A DNA stretch of 9,325 bases, from NCBI GenBank assembly GCA_005788935.1, contig SYAK01000138.1, forward strand, positions 1 through 9,325, written 5' to 3'. Numbering within the stretch: the first letter of the stretch is position 1; each line of letters begins with the position of its first letter. This document shows, piece by piece, positions 1-7,400 of this stretch. A program made the position numbers and the translations under genes. Below the pieces are notes generated by a model. That model saw only the letters and a program-made list of their open reading frames with translations. It did no database searches and was not told the DNA's origin. This stretch comes from Pseudomonadota bacterium (GTDB lineage Bacteria; Myxococcota; UBA9042; PHBI01).

Positions 1-717
1 CCAGTCGGGGGATCCTCGACGGGCGGGTCGGTGCCGCCTGCGGGCTACTGGGCCCGGATCCGCGAAATCTGCGACCGCCACAACGTGCTGCTCATCGCGG
101 ACGAGGTGCTGTCGGGGGCTGGTCGGACGGGGCGCTGGGCCGCGATGGAGCACTTCGGCGTCGTGCCGGACATCATGACGATGGGCAAGGGCCTCTCGGG
201 CGGCTATGTGCCGCTCTCGGCGGTCATCACGTCGCGGCGCGTCATCGACCCGATCTACCACGGGTCCGGCGGCTTCAAGCACGCCCAGACGTTCTCGCAC
301 AGCCCGGCGATGTGCGCGGCGGGCCTCGCGGCCGTGCGGCATATCCGCGCGCATGACCTCGTCGGGCGGGCGGCGCGGATGGGCGACGTGCTTCACGCCC
401 GCCTCGCGTCCCTGTCGAGGCTGCCGGCGGTCGGTGACGTGCGTGGCCTGGGCCTCCTCGGCTGCGTGGAGTTCGTCGCGGACACGTCGACGAAGGCCCC
501 GTTCGAGCGCAGCGTGCGCTTCGCCGAGCGGATCGTCGCCGAGGCGCAGGCGCGCGGTCTGGTGCTGTGGCCGAACATCGGGCAGGCCGACGGGACCCGG
601 GGTGACCTCGTGATGGTGGCGCCGCCGTTCATCATCTCGGAGTCCGAGATCGACACGCTGGTCTCGCGGCTCGCCGACAGCATCGAGGCTGTGGCCCGCG
701 CGATCGGCGCAGCGTGA
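1..717 (+). CDS. Class III PLP-dependent aminotransferase, 5'-truncated by the window edge
   Basis: This is the C-terminal 238 residues of a class III (omega/ornithine/GABA-type) aminotransferase, a cytoplasmic enzyme that moves an amino group between an amine or amino acid and a keto acid using PLP. The frame is open back to base 1 (PVGGSSTGGS), so the GTG at 31 is internal and not the start. Typical family blocks are visible: a PPAGYW..IREICD segment, then LIADEV with the Asp (fragment residue 34) expected to contact the PLP ring nitrogen, GAGRTG just after it, and MGKGLSGGYVPLSAV with the Schiff-base Lys at fragment residue 63. The Asp-to-Lys gap of 29 residues is normal for class III enzymes. 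Roughly 200 N-terminal residues lie outside the window. The substrate cannot be read from this part. A 165-base gap separates it from the next gene, so it is probably not co-transcribed with it. Family assignment is secure; substrate and pathway are unknown. Confidence 0.93.
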   Translation, partial: PVGGSSTGGSVPPAGYWARIREICDRHNVLLIADEVLSGAGRTGRWAAMEHFGVVPDIMTMGKGLSGGYVPLSAVITSRRVIDPIYHGSGGFKHAQTFSHSPAMCAAGLAAVRHIRAHDLVGRAARMGDVLHARLASLSRLPAVGDVRGLGLLGCVEFVADTSTKAPFERSVRFAERIVAEAQARGLVLWPNIGQADGTRGDLVMVAPPFIISESEIDTLVSRLADSIEAVARAIGAA

Positions 718-882
718 GGGGGGGCACGGACGGGTCGAAGCCCTCGGCTCGGCTCGCGCGCCTGCACAGGGAATCCGGTGTCTGTCGCGGTGGTTCCCCG
801 CGCGGTCGATTCGAGATAACCTCGGCAAGAGCCGTCGTTCTGCCCGGGGGTCGACGCCCGGAACTTCACGCTGGAGGCCGCA

Positions 883-1641
883 ATGTCGCCTGTCTTGCAG
901 TGGCCCCTCGGCCGCCTTGTCCGAAACGTCCTCGCGGGGGGCACAGCCGCCGCCCTGGCCCTCGCGCCGCTGCCCGAGGGCGCGGCGCGCGCGGAGGCGC
1001 TGACCCCCATCACGGTGGCCGACGTCCCGCCAGAATCGGACTTCGAGGTATTTGACGACGCATCCGAGGATGACTCAGCCGCAGTGGGGCTCGATATGTT
1101 GAGCGACGTGTTTGGCGGGGTTGGTTCGGTGGGCGTCGCGTTCTTTGCGCTCTACCTGGTGGCCGCCTTTGTCCTCATCTACTTCGCGGGCGACCGCCAG
1201 AGCCGGGCCGATGGACGGCGGGACCCGGCCCTCGGGGCGCGTGTCCTCGTCGGCTTCCTGCTGACGCTCGCCGGACAGGTCGGGGTGGTGGCCCTGACGG
1301 GCCTGCTGGCGGTCCTCGTCGAGGCTGGCGGCGGGCTCGCCATCCGGACGACGCTCGGCCTGACGGTCGGCGCCTGCCTCTCCGCCATCGTGCCGCTCGT
1401 TATCGCGCGGCGCATCCCAGCCCTCGCCGCTGGCGCGCCCGACGTCGTGACGCGCAAGGTGTGGGGAGTCAACGCGTTCATCGCAGGGCTGACATCAGCC
1501 GCGTCGCTCGTGTCGACCACGACGGTGCTTTTCGCGAGCCAGCGCCTCGAGTCCACGCTGGTGGTCGTCCTGGTCGTCTATGCGGTCGCGGCGGTCGTCA
1601 CGGGCCTGCAGGTGACCCGGCCACGGCGCGCAGACGGCTGA
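883..1641 (+). CDS. Multi-pass membrane protein of unknown function with signal-like N-terminus
   Basis: I do not recognise a family for this 252-residue protein. The ATG at 883 is supported by GGAGG at 873-877, five bases upstream. Residues 11-37 look like a signal peptide or signal anchor: basic RLVR, then an Ala/Leu-rich core, then an ARA cleavage-type motif at 35-37. An acidic stretch follows (about 52-64, with seven Asp/Glu). Hydrophobic segments then appear at about 82-102, 120-147, 155-174, 196-217 (weaker) and 224-242, with short basic loops after the first (GDRQSRADGRR) and at the C-terminus (RPRRADG). It could therefore sit in the inner membrane with an exported acidic N-terminal segment. 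No catalytic or metal-binding motif is visible. The codon use is the normal high-GC third-position pattern, so it is very likely a real gene. It stands alone between the aminotransferase and a convergent zinc-ribbon gene, which gives no functional hint. Confidence 0.85.
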   Translation: MSPVLQWPLGRLVRNVLAGGTAAALALAPLPEGAARAEALTPITVADVPPESDFEVFDDASEDDSAAVGLDMLSDVFGGVGSVGVAFFALYLVAAFVLIYFAGDRQSRADGRRDPALGARVLVGFLLTLAGQVGVVALTGLLAVLVEAGGGLAIRTTLGLTVGACLSAIVPLVIARRIPALAAGAPDVVTRKVWGVNAFIAGLTSAASLVSTTTVLFASQRLESTLVVVLVVYAVAAVVTGLQVTRPRRADG

Positions 1642-1664
1642 GGCCCTTCGGGGCGCGTCAGTCG
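1635..1664. terminator. Hairpin spanning both convergent stop codons; possible shared terminator
   Basis: The bases 1635-1641 (CGGCTGA) pair with 1658-1664 (TCAGTCG), with one G-T pair. Inside this, GCCC at 1643-1646 pairs with GGGC at 1651-1654 around a TTCG tetraloop. The outer stem includes the TGA of the plus-strand gene and the TCA (minus-strand TGA) of the opposing gene. There is no T-run on either side, so it is not a classical intrinsic terminator. A role as a bidirectional transcription barrier or 3'-end stabiliser is inferred from position. Confidence 0.45.
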
Positions 1665-1987
1665 GCGTCGCGCTCGGGCGGCTTCGGCAGGATGCGACCG
1701 ATGGGTTCGGCGCGGCCGTAGGTCGGACGCTCGACCTTCTTCGGCCAGCGGGCGTCGAAGTCCTCCCAAGTCTCCTCGGGGACCGCGGTCGATTTCCAGC
1801 CCTTGTGGACGTTGAACCAGGCCTCGCGGTCGGACGCGAGGGCGCGCTGCTGCAGGCCGCAGACCTGACAGAAGAACATGACGCCCGAGACGACGCGCAT
1901 CGAGGTCTGCAGGAAGACCTCGCGCTCGATGTCGGCCGCGTCACAACGCGGGCACTTGCCGTTCGAGTCCTTGATGCTGCCGTCCAT
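1658..1987 (-). CDS. Small four-cysteine zinc-ribbon protein of unknown function
   Basis: This 109-residue soluble protein has two CxxC knuckles, C12-P-R-C15 and C40-Q-V-C43. This is the usual layout of a zinc ribbon holding one structural zinc, with 24 residues between the pairs. The region between them (EREVFLQTSMRVVSGVMFF) would form the beta hairpin. The tail after residue 44 is polar and Trp-rich (AWFNVHKGW, ETWEDFDARW) and ends in a basic/proline region. The ATG at 1987 is chosen because GGAGG (bases 1994-1998 on the plus strand as CCTCC) lies six bases upstream. An open frame runs further upstream to 2125, but it is Arg-rich and has no such site. No enzymatic motif is visible. It could be a nucleic-acid- or protein-binding adaptor, but that is only a guess. 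It converges on the 883-1641 gene with 16 bases between them and diverges from the 2161-2676 gene. Confidence 0.8.
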   Translation of the reverse strand: MDGSIKDSNGKCPRCDAADIEREVFLQTSMRVVSGVMFFCQVCGLQQRALASDREAWFNVHKGWKSTAVPEETWEDFDARWPKKVERPTYGRAEPIGRILPKPPERDAD

Positions 1988-2004
1988 CGCACGCCTCCGG
2001 GGAA

Positions 2005-2031
2005 GGCCCGCAGGCTGCCGAAAGGCGGGCC
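2005..2031 (-). promoter_or_regulatory. GC-rich hairpin in the probable 5' leader of the zinc-ribbon gene
   Basis: GGCCCGC at 2005-2011 and GCGGGCC at 2025-2031 form a perfect 7-bp inverted repeat around a 13-base loop. The hairpin begins six bases upstream of the zinc-ribbon gene's Shine-Dalgarno sequence (1994-1998), so in the transcript it would sit immediately before the ribosome binding site. This could tune translation or stabilise the mRNA. In DNA this GC-rich a 7-bp match can occur by chance, so confidence is low. Confidence 0.3.
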
Positions 2032-2160
2032 GCCCGTCAAGCGGCCTTTGCCGGCGTCGCGCGCCCCAGCGAAGCGCCGAGATGACGACCGATGCAATTG
2101 TGACATTCCGTGTACGCAAAGCCACTGGTTCGGTGCGCGCGTCTACCGCATCCTCGCGTC

Positions 2161-2676
2161 ATGCGGCATGACACCATCGAAGCCTGGCGGAGGGATGACT
2201 GGCGGCTCGCGGGGATCGGGCGGCTGCTCGGGTTCGCATCCTTTGGCGCCCTCGCGTCCGTCCTGGTCCTCGTCTTCGTGCTGGAGCACTCGGATCTCCT
2301 GCTCGCGCTGCTGTCACCGCTCGGGGTGGCGGCCGGGCTCGGGCGGATCCTCGTGTGGCGGGTGCGCGCCGTCCCCGAGCCAGTGCGGCGCCTCGGCCAC
2401 GGAAGCCCGCGGGACGCCGACGCCGCCTGGACGCTCATCGAAGCCCATCGGGCGGAGCTGCTCGCAGCGACCTGGCTTCCGGCCTCCATGTACGAGCCTC
2501 CCCTCGACCAGCTCGACCGCGCCGCGCTGACCGAGCGTGCCCGCCGAGTCCCCGCGGACGACGGGCGGCGGACGATGCGACGGTTCCTCGTGGGCTGGTC
2601 GCTTGTTGCGGTCGCGATCGTGATGACGCTGACGCTGGTCGATCTGGCGCCTCCCATCGTCTATCGTGGACTTTGA
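2161..2676 (+). CDS. Small membrane protein of unknown function (about three helices)
   Basis: I do not recognise a family for this 171-residue protein. It has a polar N-terminus (MRHDTIEAWRRDDW), two closely spaced hydrophobic segments at about 22-40 and 46-66, a soluble middle region of about 75 residues (68-140, with many Arg and Asp), and a final hydrophobic segment at about 142-161. This is consistent with an inner-membrane protein carrying a soluble domain between helices 2 and 3. The start is uncertain. The ATG at 2161 has no Shine-Dalgarno sequence, and the in-frame GTG at 2110, which would add 17 residues, has none either. The protein may be made from a leaderless or weakly initiated message. 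The gene ends 162 bases before the SulP gene on the same strand, so a link to the carbon operon is possible but not shown. Confidence 0.68.
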   Translation: MRHDTIEAWRRDDWRLAGIGRLLGFASFGALASVLVLVFVLEHSDLLLALLSPLGVAAGLGRILVWRVRAVPEPVRRLGHGSPRDADAAWTLIEAHRAELLAATWLPASMYEPPLDQLDRAALTERARRVPADDGRRTMRRFLVGWSLVAVAIVMTLTLVDLAPPIVYRGL

Positions 2677-2688
2677 AGGCATCATGTT

Positions 2689-2712
2689 TGGACACGCGGC
2701 TGGACACGCGGT
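2689..2712. repeat. 12-bp tandem direct repeat upstream of the SulP-Dab operon
   Basis: Two adjacent 12-base units, TGGACACGCGGC at 2689-2700 and TGGACACGCGGT at 2701-2712, differ only at the last base. They lie in the 162-base gap between the small membrane protein and the SulP gene, about 127 bases before the SulP start. Tandem sites about one helical turn apart are common for regulator binding, but no palindrome or convincing -35/-10 pair accompanies them. An operator role is inferred from position only. Confidence 0.45.
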
Positions 2713-2787
2713 GCGGATGATTTTTCGGGAACCCGGTCGCAGCTCGTTCCGTCTCTCCGATCGCACGGCCTCGGCACACCCCCCCAC

Positions 2788-2812
2788 GAGGCCGCGCCCG
2801 GAGCCGCGCCTC
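2788..2812 (+). promoter_or_regulatory. Candidate leader hairpin before the SulP gene
   Basis: GAGGC at 2788-2792 pairs with GCCTC at 2808-2812. After a one-base bulge (C2793), GCG at 2794-2796 pairs with CGC at 2805-2807. The result is a stem of eight pairs with an eight-base loop, placed 15 bases before the Shine-Dalgarno sequence at 2828. No T-run follows, so it is not an obvious terminator or attenuator. It could be a translation-modulating leader element or a chance result of GC richness. Confidence 0.25.
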
Positions 2813-2827
2813 ATGACGCGGTGTGAG

Positions 2828-2833
2828 AGGAGG
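2828..2833 (+). promoter_or_regulatory. Strong ribosome binding site of the operon's first gene
   Basis: AGGAGG, followed by T, matches the 16S anti-Shine-Dalgarno sequence perfectly. It is five bases before the ATG at 2839 and fixes the SulP start. It is stronger than the sites of the downstream operon genes, which rely on GGAG, GGGAG or GGAGG plus overlap with the preceding stop. Confidence 0.85.
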
Positions 2834-2838
2834 TCCCG

Positions 2839-4404
2839 ATGGATGCCAGCCAGTCTTCACCCGGCCACGCCACGCTCCTTCGGGACCTCCGCGCCGGTTT
2901 TCTCGTCTTCCTGATCGCGTTGCCGCTTTGCCTCGGTATCGCGCTCGCGAGCAACTTCCCGCCCGTCGCAGGCATCATGACGGCCGTCGTCGGCGGCCTT
3001 GTGGCCACCTGGGCTGGCAGCGCCGACCTGACCATCAAGGGGCCGGCTGCAGGCCTCATCGTCATTGCGCTCGGCAGCTTCAACGAGCTCGGTTACGAGA
3101 AGACGCTTGCCGTCGGGGTCATGGCCGCCTCGGTCCAGATCGTGTTCGCGCTGGTCCGGGCGGGACGCTTCGGCGAGATCTTCCCGGCGTCGGTCGTACA
3201 CGGCATGCTCGCGGCGATCGGCGTGATCATCATGTCCAAGCAGCTGCACACGATGGTGGGTGTCAAGCCAGAGGGGCACGAGCCGCTCGAGCTGCTCGCC
3301 GAGATTCCACGTAGCCTCGCTGGGCTGAACCCCGAGATCGCGCTCATCGGCGGCCTGTCGCTGCTCATCCTGCTCGTGATGCCCCGCCTGCCGTGGCCGG
3401 CGCTCAGGCGGGTACCAGGACCGCTTGCCGTGCTCGCGGCCGCGGTCCCCCTGGCGGGCTGGTTCGATCTTGCCCACCAGCACCCGTATGCCTTTCTCGA
3501 CGAGGTCCATGAGGTCGGGCCGTACCTGCTCGTCCAGGTCTCGGGCGACATCCTGGCCGCCGTGACGTGGCCCGACTTCTCGGAGGTCTTTTCCACCGCG
3601 TCGCTGAAGTACGTTCTGCTGTTTTCACTCATCGGAAGCATCGAGTCGCTGCTGTCGGCCAAGGCGGTCGACATCCTCGACCCCCTGAAGCGGAAGTCGG
3701 ACCTCAACAAGGATCTGCTCGCGGTCGGGATCGGCAACCTCGTCGCGTCCTTTATCGGCGGGCTGCCGATGATTTCTGAGATCGTGCGGTCCAAGGCCAA
3801 CATCGACAATGGGGCCGTCACCCGGAAGTCCAACTTCTTCCACGCGGTCTTTCTGCTCGGGTTCGTCGCGCTCCTGCCAGGCGTGTTGTCGAGCATCCCG
3901 CTTGCCGCGCTGGCCGCGATGCTGGTCTTCACGGGCCTGCGCCTCGCCTCGCCAGCAGAGTTCCGTCACACGTGGCATGTCGGTCGGGAGCAGTTCCTTG
4001 TGTTCGTCGTGACGCTCGTCACGACGCTCGCGACCGACCTGCTGGTGGGCGTGATCGTCGGGATCGCGTTGGAGTTCTCGCTGCAGGTCGTTTGGACGCT
4101 GCGCCCGCGTCTGCGCGTCGCGACTGAGGGCGACGTGTTCTGCATCGCGGTGCGCTCGCCAACCCTCTTTTCGAACTATCTGACCCTTCACCAGCGCATC
4201 CACGACGCGCGCGCCGCGGGGACACGCGCCATCCGGATCGACTTTTCGGAGTCGCCCGTCGTGGACCACACCACGATGGAGCGACTGACCGACATGCAGG
4301 CGGAGATGCTGGCGGTCGGCCTGTCGCTGGAGCTCGTCGGTCTCGACCGGCTCGTCCCGGTCTCCCATCACCCCCTCGCCGCGCGCCGGAGCCTCGCGCC
4401 GTGA
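2839..4404 (+). CDS. SulP/SLC26-family anion transporter with C-terminal STAS domain (candidate bicarbonate carrier)
   Basis: This 521-residue inner-membrane carrier has the full SulP layout: a 14-helix-type membrane region up to about residue 425, then a STAS domain at about 430-510. Visible SulP signatures are LPLCLGIALASNFPP in the first helix, IKGPAAGLIVIALG around helix 3, GSIESLLSAKAVDILD with acidic E269 in a core helix, and GLPMISEIVRSKANIDNG before helix 10. The STAS part has the expected beta-alpha pattern ending in VDHTTMERLTDM. SulP proteins carry sulfate, bicarbonate, dicarboxylates or other anions; cyanobacterial BicA is a sodium-bicarbonate example. The substrate cannot be read from sequence here. 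Its TGA overlaps the GTG of dabA (GTGA), so it is translationally coupled to an inorganic-carbon gene, which makes bicarbonate the best guess. No carbonic anhydrase domain is fused to it. The start is set by AGGAGG at 2828. Family assignment is very sure; substrate is inferred from context. Confidence 0.93.
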   Translation: MDASQSSPGHATLLRDLRAGFLVFLIALPLCLGIALASNFPPVAGIMTAVVGGLVATWAGSADLTIKGPAAGLIVIALGSFNELGYEKTLAVGVMAASVQIVFALVRAGRFGEIFPASVVHGMLAAIGVIIMSKQLHTMVGVKPEGHEPLELLAEIPRSLAGLNPEIALIGGLSLLILLVMPRLPWPALRRVPGPLAVLAAAVPLAGWFDLAHQHPYAFLDEVHEVGPYLLVQVSGDILAAVTWPDFSEVFSTASLKYVLLFSLIGSIESLLSAKAVDILDPLKRKSDLNKDLLAVGIGNLVASFIGGLPMISEIVRSKANIDNGAVTRKSNFFHAVFLLGFVALLPGVLSSIPLAALAAMLVFTGLRLASPAEFRHTWHVGREQFLVFVVTLVTTLATDLLVGVIVGIALEFSLQVVWTLRPRLRVATEGDVFCIAVRSPTLFSNYLTLHQRIHDARAAGTRAIRIDFSESPVVDHTTMERLTDMQAEMLAVGLSLELVGLDRLVPVSHHPLAARRSLAP

Positions 4405-7400
4405 CGGCCCCCGTCGCCCTGGCAGCACGGCGCAGCGCAGGGGACCGGCCAGGTGAGGCCCTGACGCACGCGCTCGCCCACGCCGCTCGCCTGCTGCCCG
4501 CTCAGGGGCCGATGGGGGTGTTCGTCCACCACAACACGCTGCATGCGTACGAGGACCGTCCCTTCGATGAGGCGGTCGTGGCGGCCGCGAGGGACCTCGG
4601 GGCCCGGCCTTACCTGGCAGAGTCGGAGTTCCGCGCACTTCATGCCGCAGGACGCATCCTGCCGCAGGACATCCGGGCCGCGGTCGCCGGACTGCCGGCC
4701 GACGCGCTCGGTCCCGCCTGGCCTGTCGGCGGGGGGCGCGACGTGCCGGCCGCAGAGGCCCTCGCCAACTGGGTCGTCGCCGCCCCGGCGCTCGAGGAGG
4801 AGGTCGGTCTCGTCTGGATGCTGCGGCACGGGGACGCCTTCTCACGGTTTCCGGACTGGGTGGGCGGGGACGCGCGCGCCAGGCACATCGAGGCCACGCG
4901 GACGGCCCTCGCGGGCATGCGCGGGGAAGCGCTCATCGAGGCGCTCGCCACGGGTGGCGGTGACCGGGCAGGCTCGCGGCGGGAACGCTTCTTCCGACAG
5001 TTCGGCGTGGTCCTCCGCGGGGAGGATTCGGCCCTCGAGCTGCCCGAGGTCGCGCGCGCCCTGTGGCACCTCTGGCACGGTTGCCGGGGCGTGGTAGCCC
5101 AAAGCGGAGACGGCCGACGCAGCGACCTCGGAGGCGCCCGCAGCGCCATCCATGTCCGTCCGCGCGGTCTTTTGCCCGAGGTGAGGCGGGCCCGGGTGGC
5201 GGCTGGACGGCCTGACCCGTTCGTGCGCGTGACAGGGACGCTGTCCCGGCTGGCCGCGGCCTTCCTCGACGAGGGCGTGAGCCACTGGCCGATGCCACTT
5301 CGCACCGAGGGGTTCTGGCGGGCGGCGCTGCATGCGCTCGCCGATGGTGCCAGCCCAGCCATCGGCGGACTTGCGCCAGCGCGTCTGCGCGAGCTCGCCA
5401 GGACCGCTCCGGCGGAGGCGGTGCTTGCGGTGCTCGGACGCTGGGCGATCGCGCCGCACGACTTCGGCGAGGTCGTTCATCAGTTGCTGCAGCTGCTCCC
5501 GGGGTGGGGCGGCATGTTCTGGCGGCTCGAGACGATGCCGCATGAGCGCCGGGATTCGACCTGCCCCATCACGTTGCTCGACTGGTTCGCGGTGGTGGCT
5601 GTGGTCTGCGACGCCAGCATCGGCGGCGTGGACGGCACGTGGGCCCCGGCCGCAACGGCGCTCGACGACGAGGACGACGTGCTGACCCGGACGGTCGAGA
5701 CGGACGCGGCGCGAGCGGACGTGGTGGCTTTCCGGCTCTTCCGGGCCGCCCTTGCGCTCGGCATCACGCGGGCCGAACTCGAGGCGCTCCCCGAGGCCCG
5801 CCGCGAGGCGCTGCTCGGGCGGCTCGTGGCCTTCAGCGACATCCCGCGTCGACGCATCTGGCATGCCGCCTTCGAGGCGCGCCACGCAGCCGAGGTGCTG
5901 ACCCCGCTCGCCCTCTTTGCGCGCCGCCACGCCGTCCCCGATGGACTGCCTGGCCGCCCGCGTCTCGCGGTCGTGTGCTGCATCGATGACCGCGAGGAGT
6001 CCTTCCGGCGCATCCTCGAGGAGCGCGGGCCCGACATCCGGACCCACGGCCACGCGGGGTTCTTCGGGTTCCCGATGCGTTACAAGGGCCTCGACGATGA
6101 GGCCGCGTACGCGCTGTGCCCCGTCAATATCGAGCCGAACGTGCTCGTCGAAGAGCGCCCGGTCGACGCGCGGGAGGCCAACCTTCGCGCGAGCGGCCGG
6201 CGTCGGGCCGCTCACCTGCTGCACGAGGTCCACGAAGCGTCACGGGCGCCAGGACGCGGGGCGCTCGTCTCGCTCGCCCTCGCGCCACTGCAGGCCCTGC
6301 TGCTGACCGCCCGCATCCTCGCCCCGCGCAAGGCCCGCGCGGCCGAACGATGGTTCGCGCGGCGCCTCGTGCCACAGCCCGCCACCGAGCTGACCCTCGA
6401 CCGCCGCGACGAGTCGGTGCCGCCCGCGCCGACCGGGACAGCGCTTGCCCTCGGCTATCCCCTCGACGAGCAGGTGACGCGGGCCGCGACCTTCCTCGAG
6501 AATCTGGGGATGGTGAAGGACTTCCCGCGGCTCGTCATCATCCTCGGCCACGGCTCGTCGTCCTTCAACAACCCGCATCGGTCGGCGTATGACTGCGGGG
6601 CCTGCGGCGGGCGCCACGGGTCGGCCAACGCGCGTCTCGCGGCCCAGGTCCTCAACCGCCCCGAAGTCCGGGCTCGGCTGCGTGCGCGAGGACTCGAGCT
6701 GCCAGATGACACCTGGTTCATCGGCGGTTTCCATCACACCGGCGACGACGGCATCCTGCTGCACGACCTCGGGCGCGTCCCGCCGCATCTCGCGGACGAT
6801 CTCCGCCGCGCCCGCGAGGACCTCGAGGCCGCCCGACGTGACAACGCCTTCGAGCGCTGCCGCCGCTTCGAGGCCGCCCATGCCGTCGCGAGCCCCGAGG
6901 CCGCCCTGCGACACGTCGAAGACCGCTGCCAGCACCTGAGTGAGCCGCGCCCCGAGCTCGGGCACGCGACGAATGCGGTCGCCATCGTCGGGCGGCGATC
7001 GCTGACGCGTGGGCTGTTCCTCGACCGGCGCTCGTTCCTCATCTGCTACGACGCCACCATCGACCCGCAGACCGCCATCCTCGAGCGCCTCCTCGCGGCG
7101 GTCGGCCCCGTCGGGGCCGGAATCAACCTCGAGTACTGGTTTTCGCGGGTCGACAACGAGCGCTATGGCGCTGGCACCAAGCTGCCGCACAACGTGACGG
7201 GGCTCTTCGGCGTGATGAGCGGCGCCGAGGGCGACCTGCGGACTGGACTCCCGTGGCAGATGGTCGAGATCCATGACCCGGTGCGTCTGCTGCTCATCAT
7301 CGAGGCGACCCCCGAGGCCGTCCTGACCGTGGCGTCCCGGCAACCGGTCGTCGCCCAGCTCGTCGTCAACAGGTGGGTGCGCGTCGCGACCGTCGACCCG

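Noticed and set aside
786..802. Hairpin CGCGG/CCGCG as terminator of the aminotransferase gene
   Set aside because: Only five pairs, no T-run, about 70 bases past the stop; in DNA this GC-rich it is not distinguishable from chance.
1988..2125. Longer N-terminus (46 extra residues) for the zinc-ribbon protein
   Set aside because: The extension is Arg-rich, crosses the GC hairpin, and has no ribosome site, whereas the ATG at 1987 has GGAGG six bases upstream.
1805..2530. Plus-strand open frame (241 codons) covering the zinc-ribbon gene and part of the next gene
   Set aside because: It has no domain, becomes Ser/Arg/Pro-rich, and conflicts with two better genes that show normal composition, one with a ribosome site and cysteine motifs.
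2677..2838. Sigma-70 promoter for the operon (TTGGAC at 2688 with GATGAT at 2716)
   Set aside because: The spacing is about 22 bases, too long for a standard promoter, and no better pair was found; the true promoter may use another sigma factor or lie further upstream.
3625..4845. Minus-strand open frame (406 codons) opposite the SulP and dabA genes
   Set aside because: Low-complexity Arg/Pro-rich translation with no recognisable motif; the plus strand carries strongly conserved proteins through the whole stretch.
4842..6233. Long minus-strand open frame (463 codons) across dabA
   Set aside because: It lies wholly opposite a clearly conserved dabA, is Arg/Pro/Gly/His-rich with no domain, and long antisense frames are expected in DNA with such high third-position GC.
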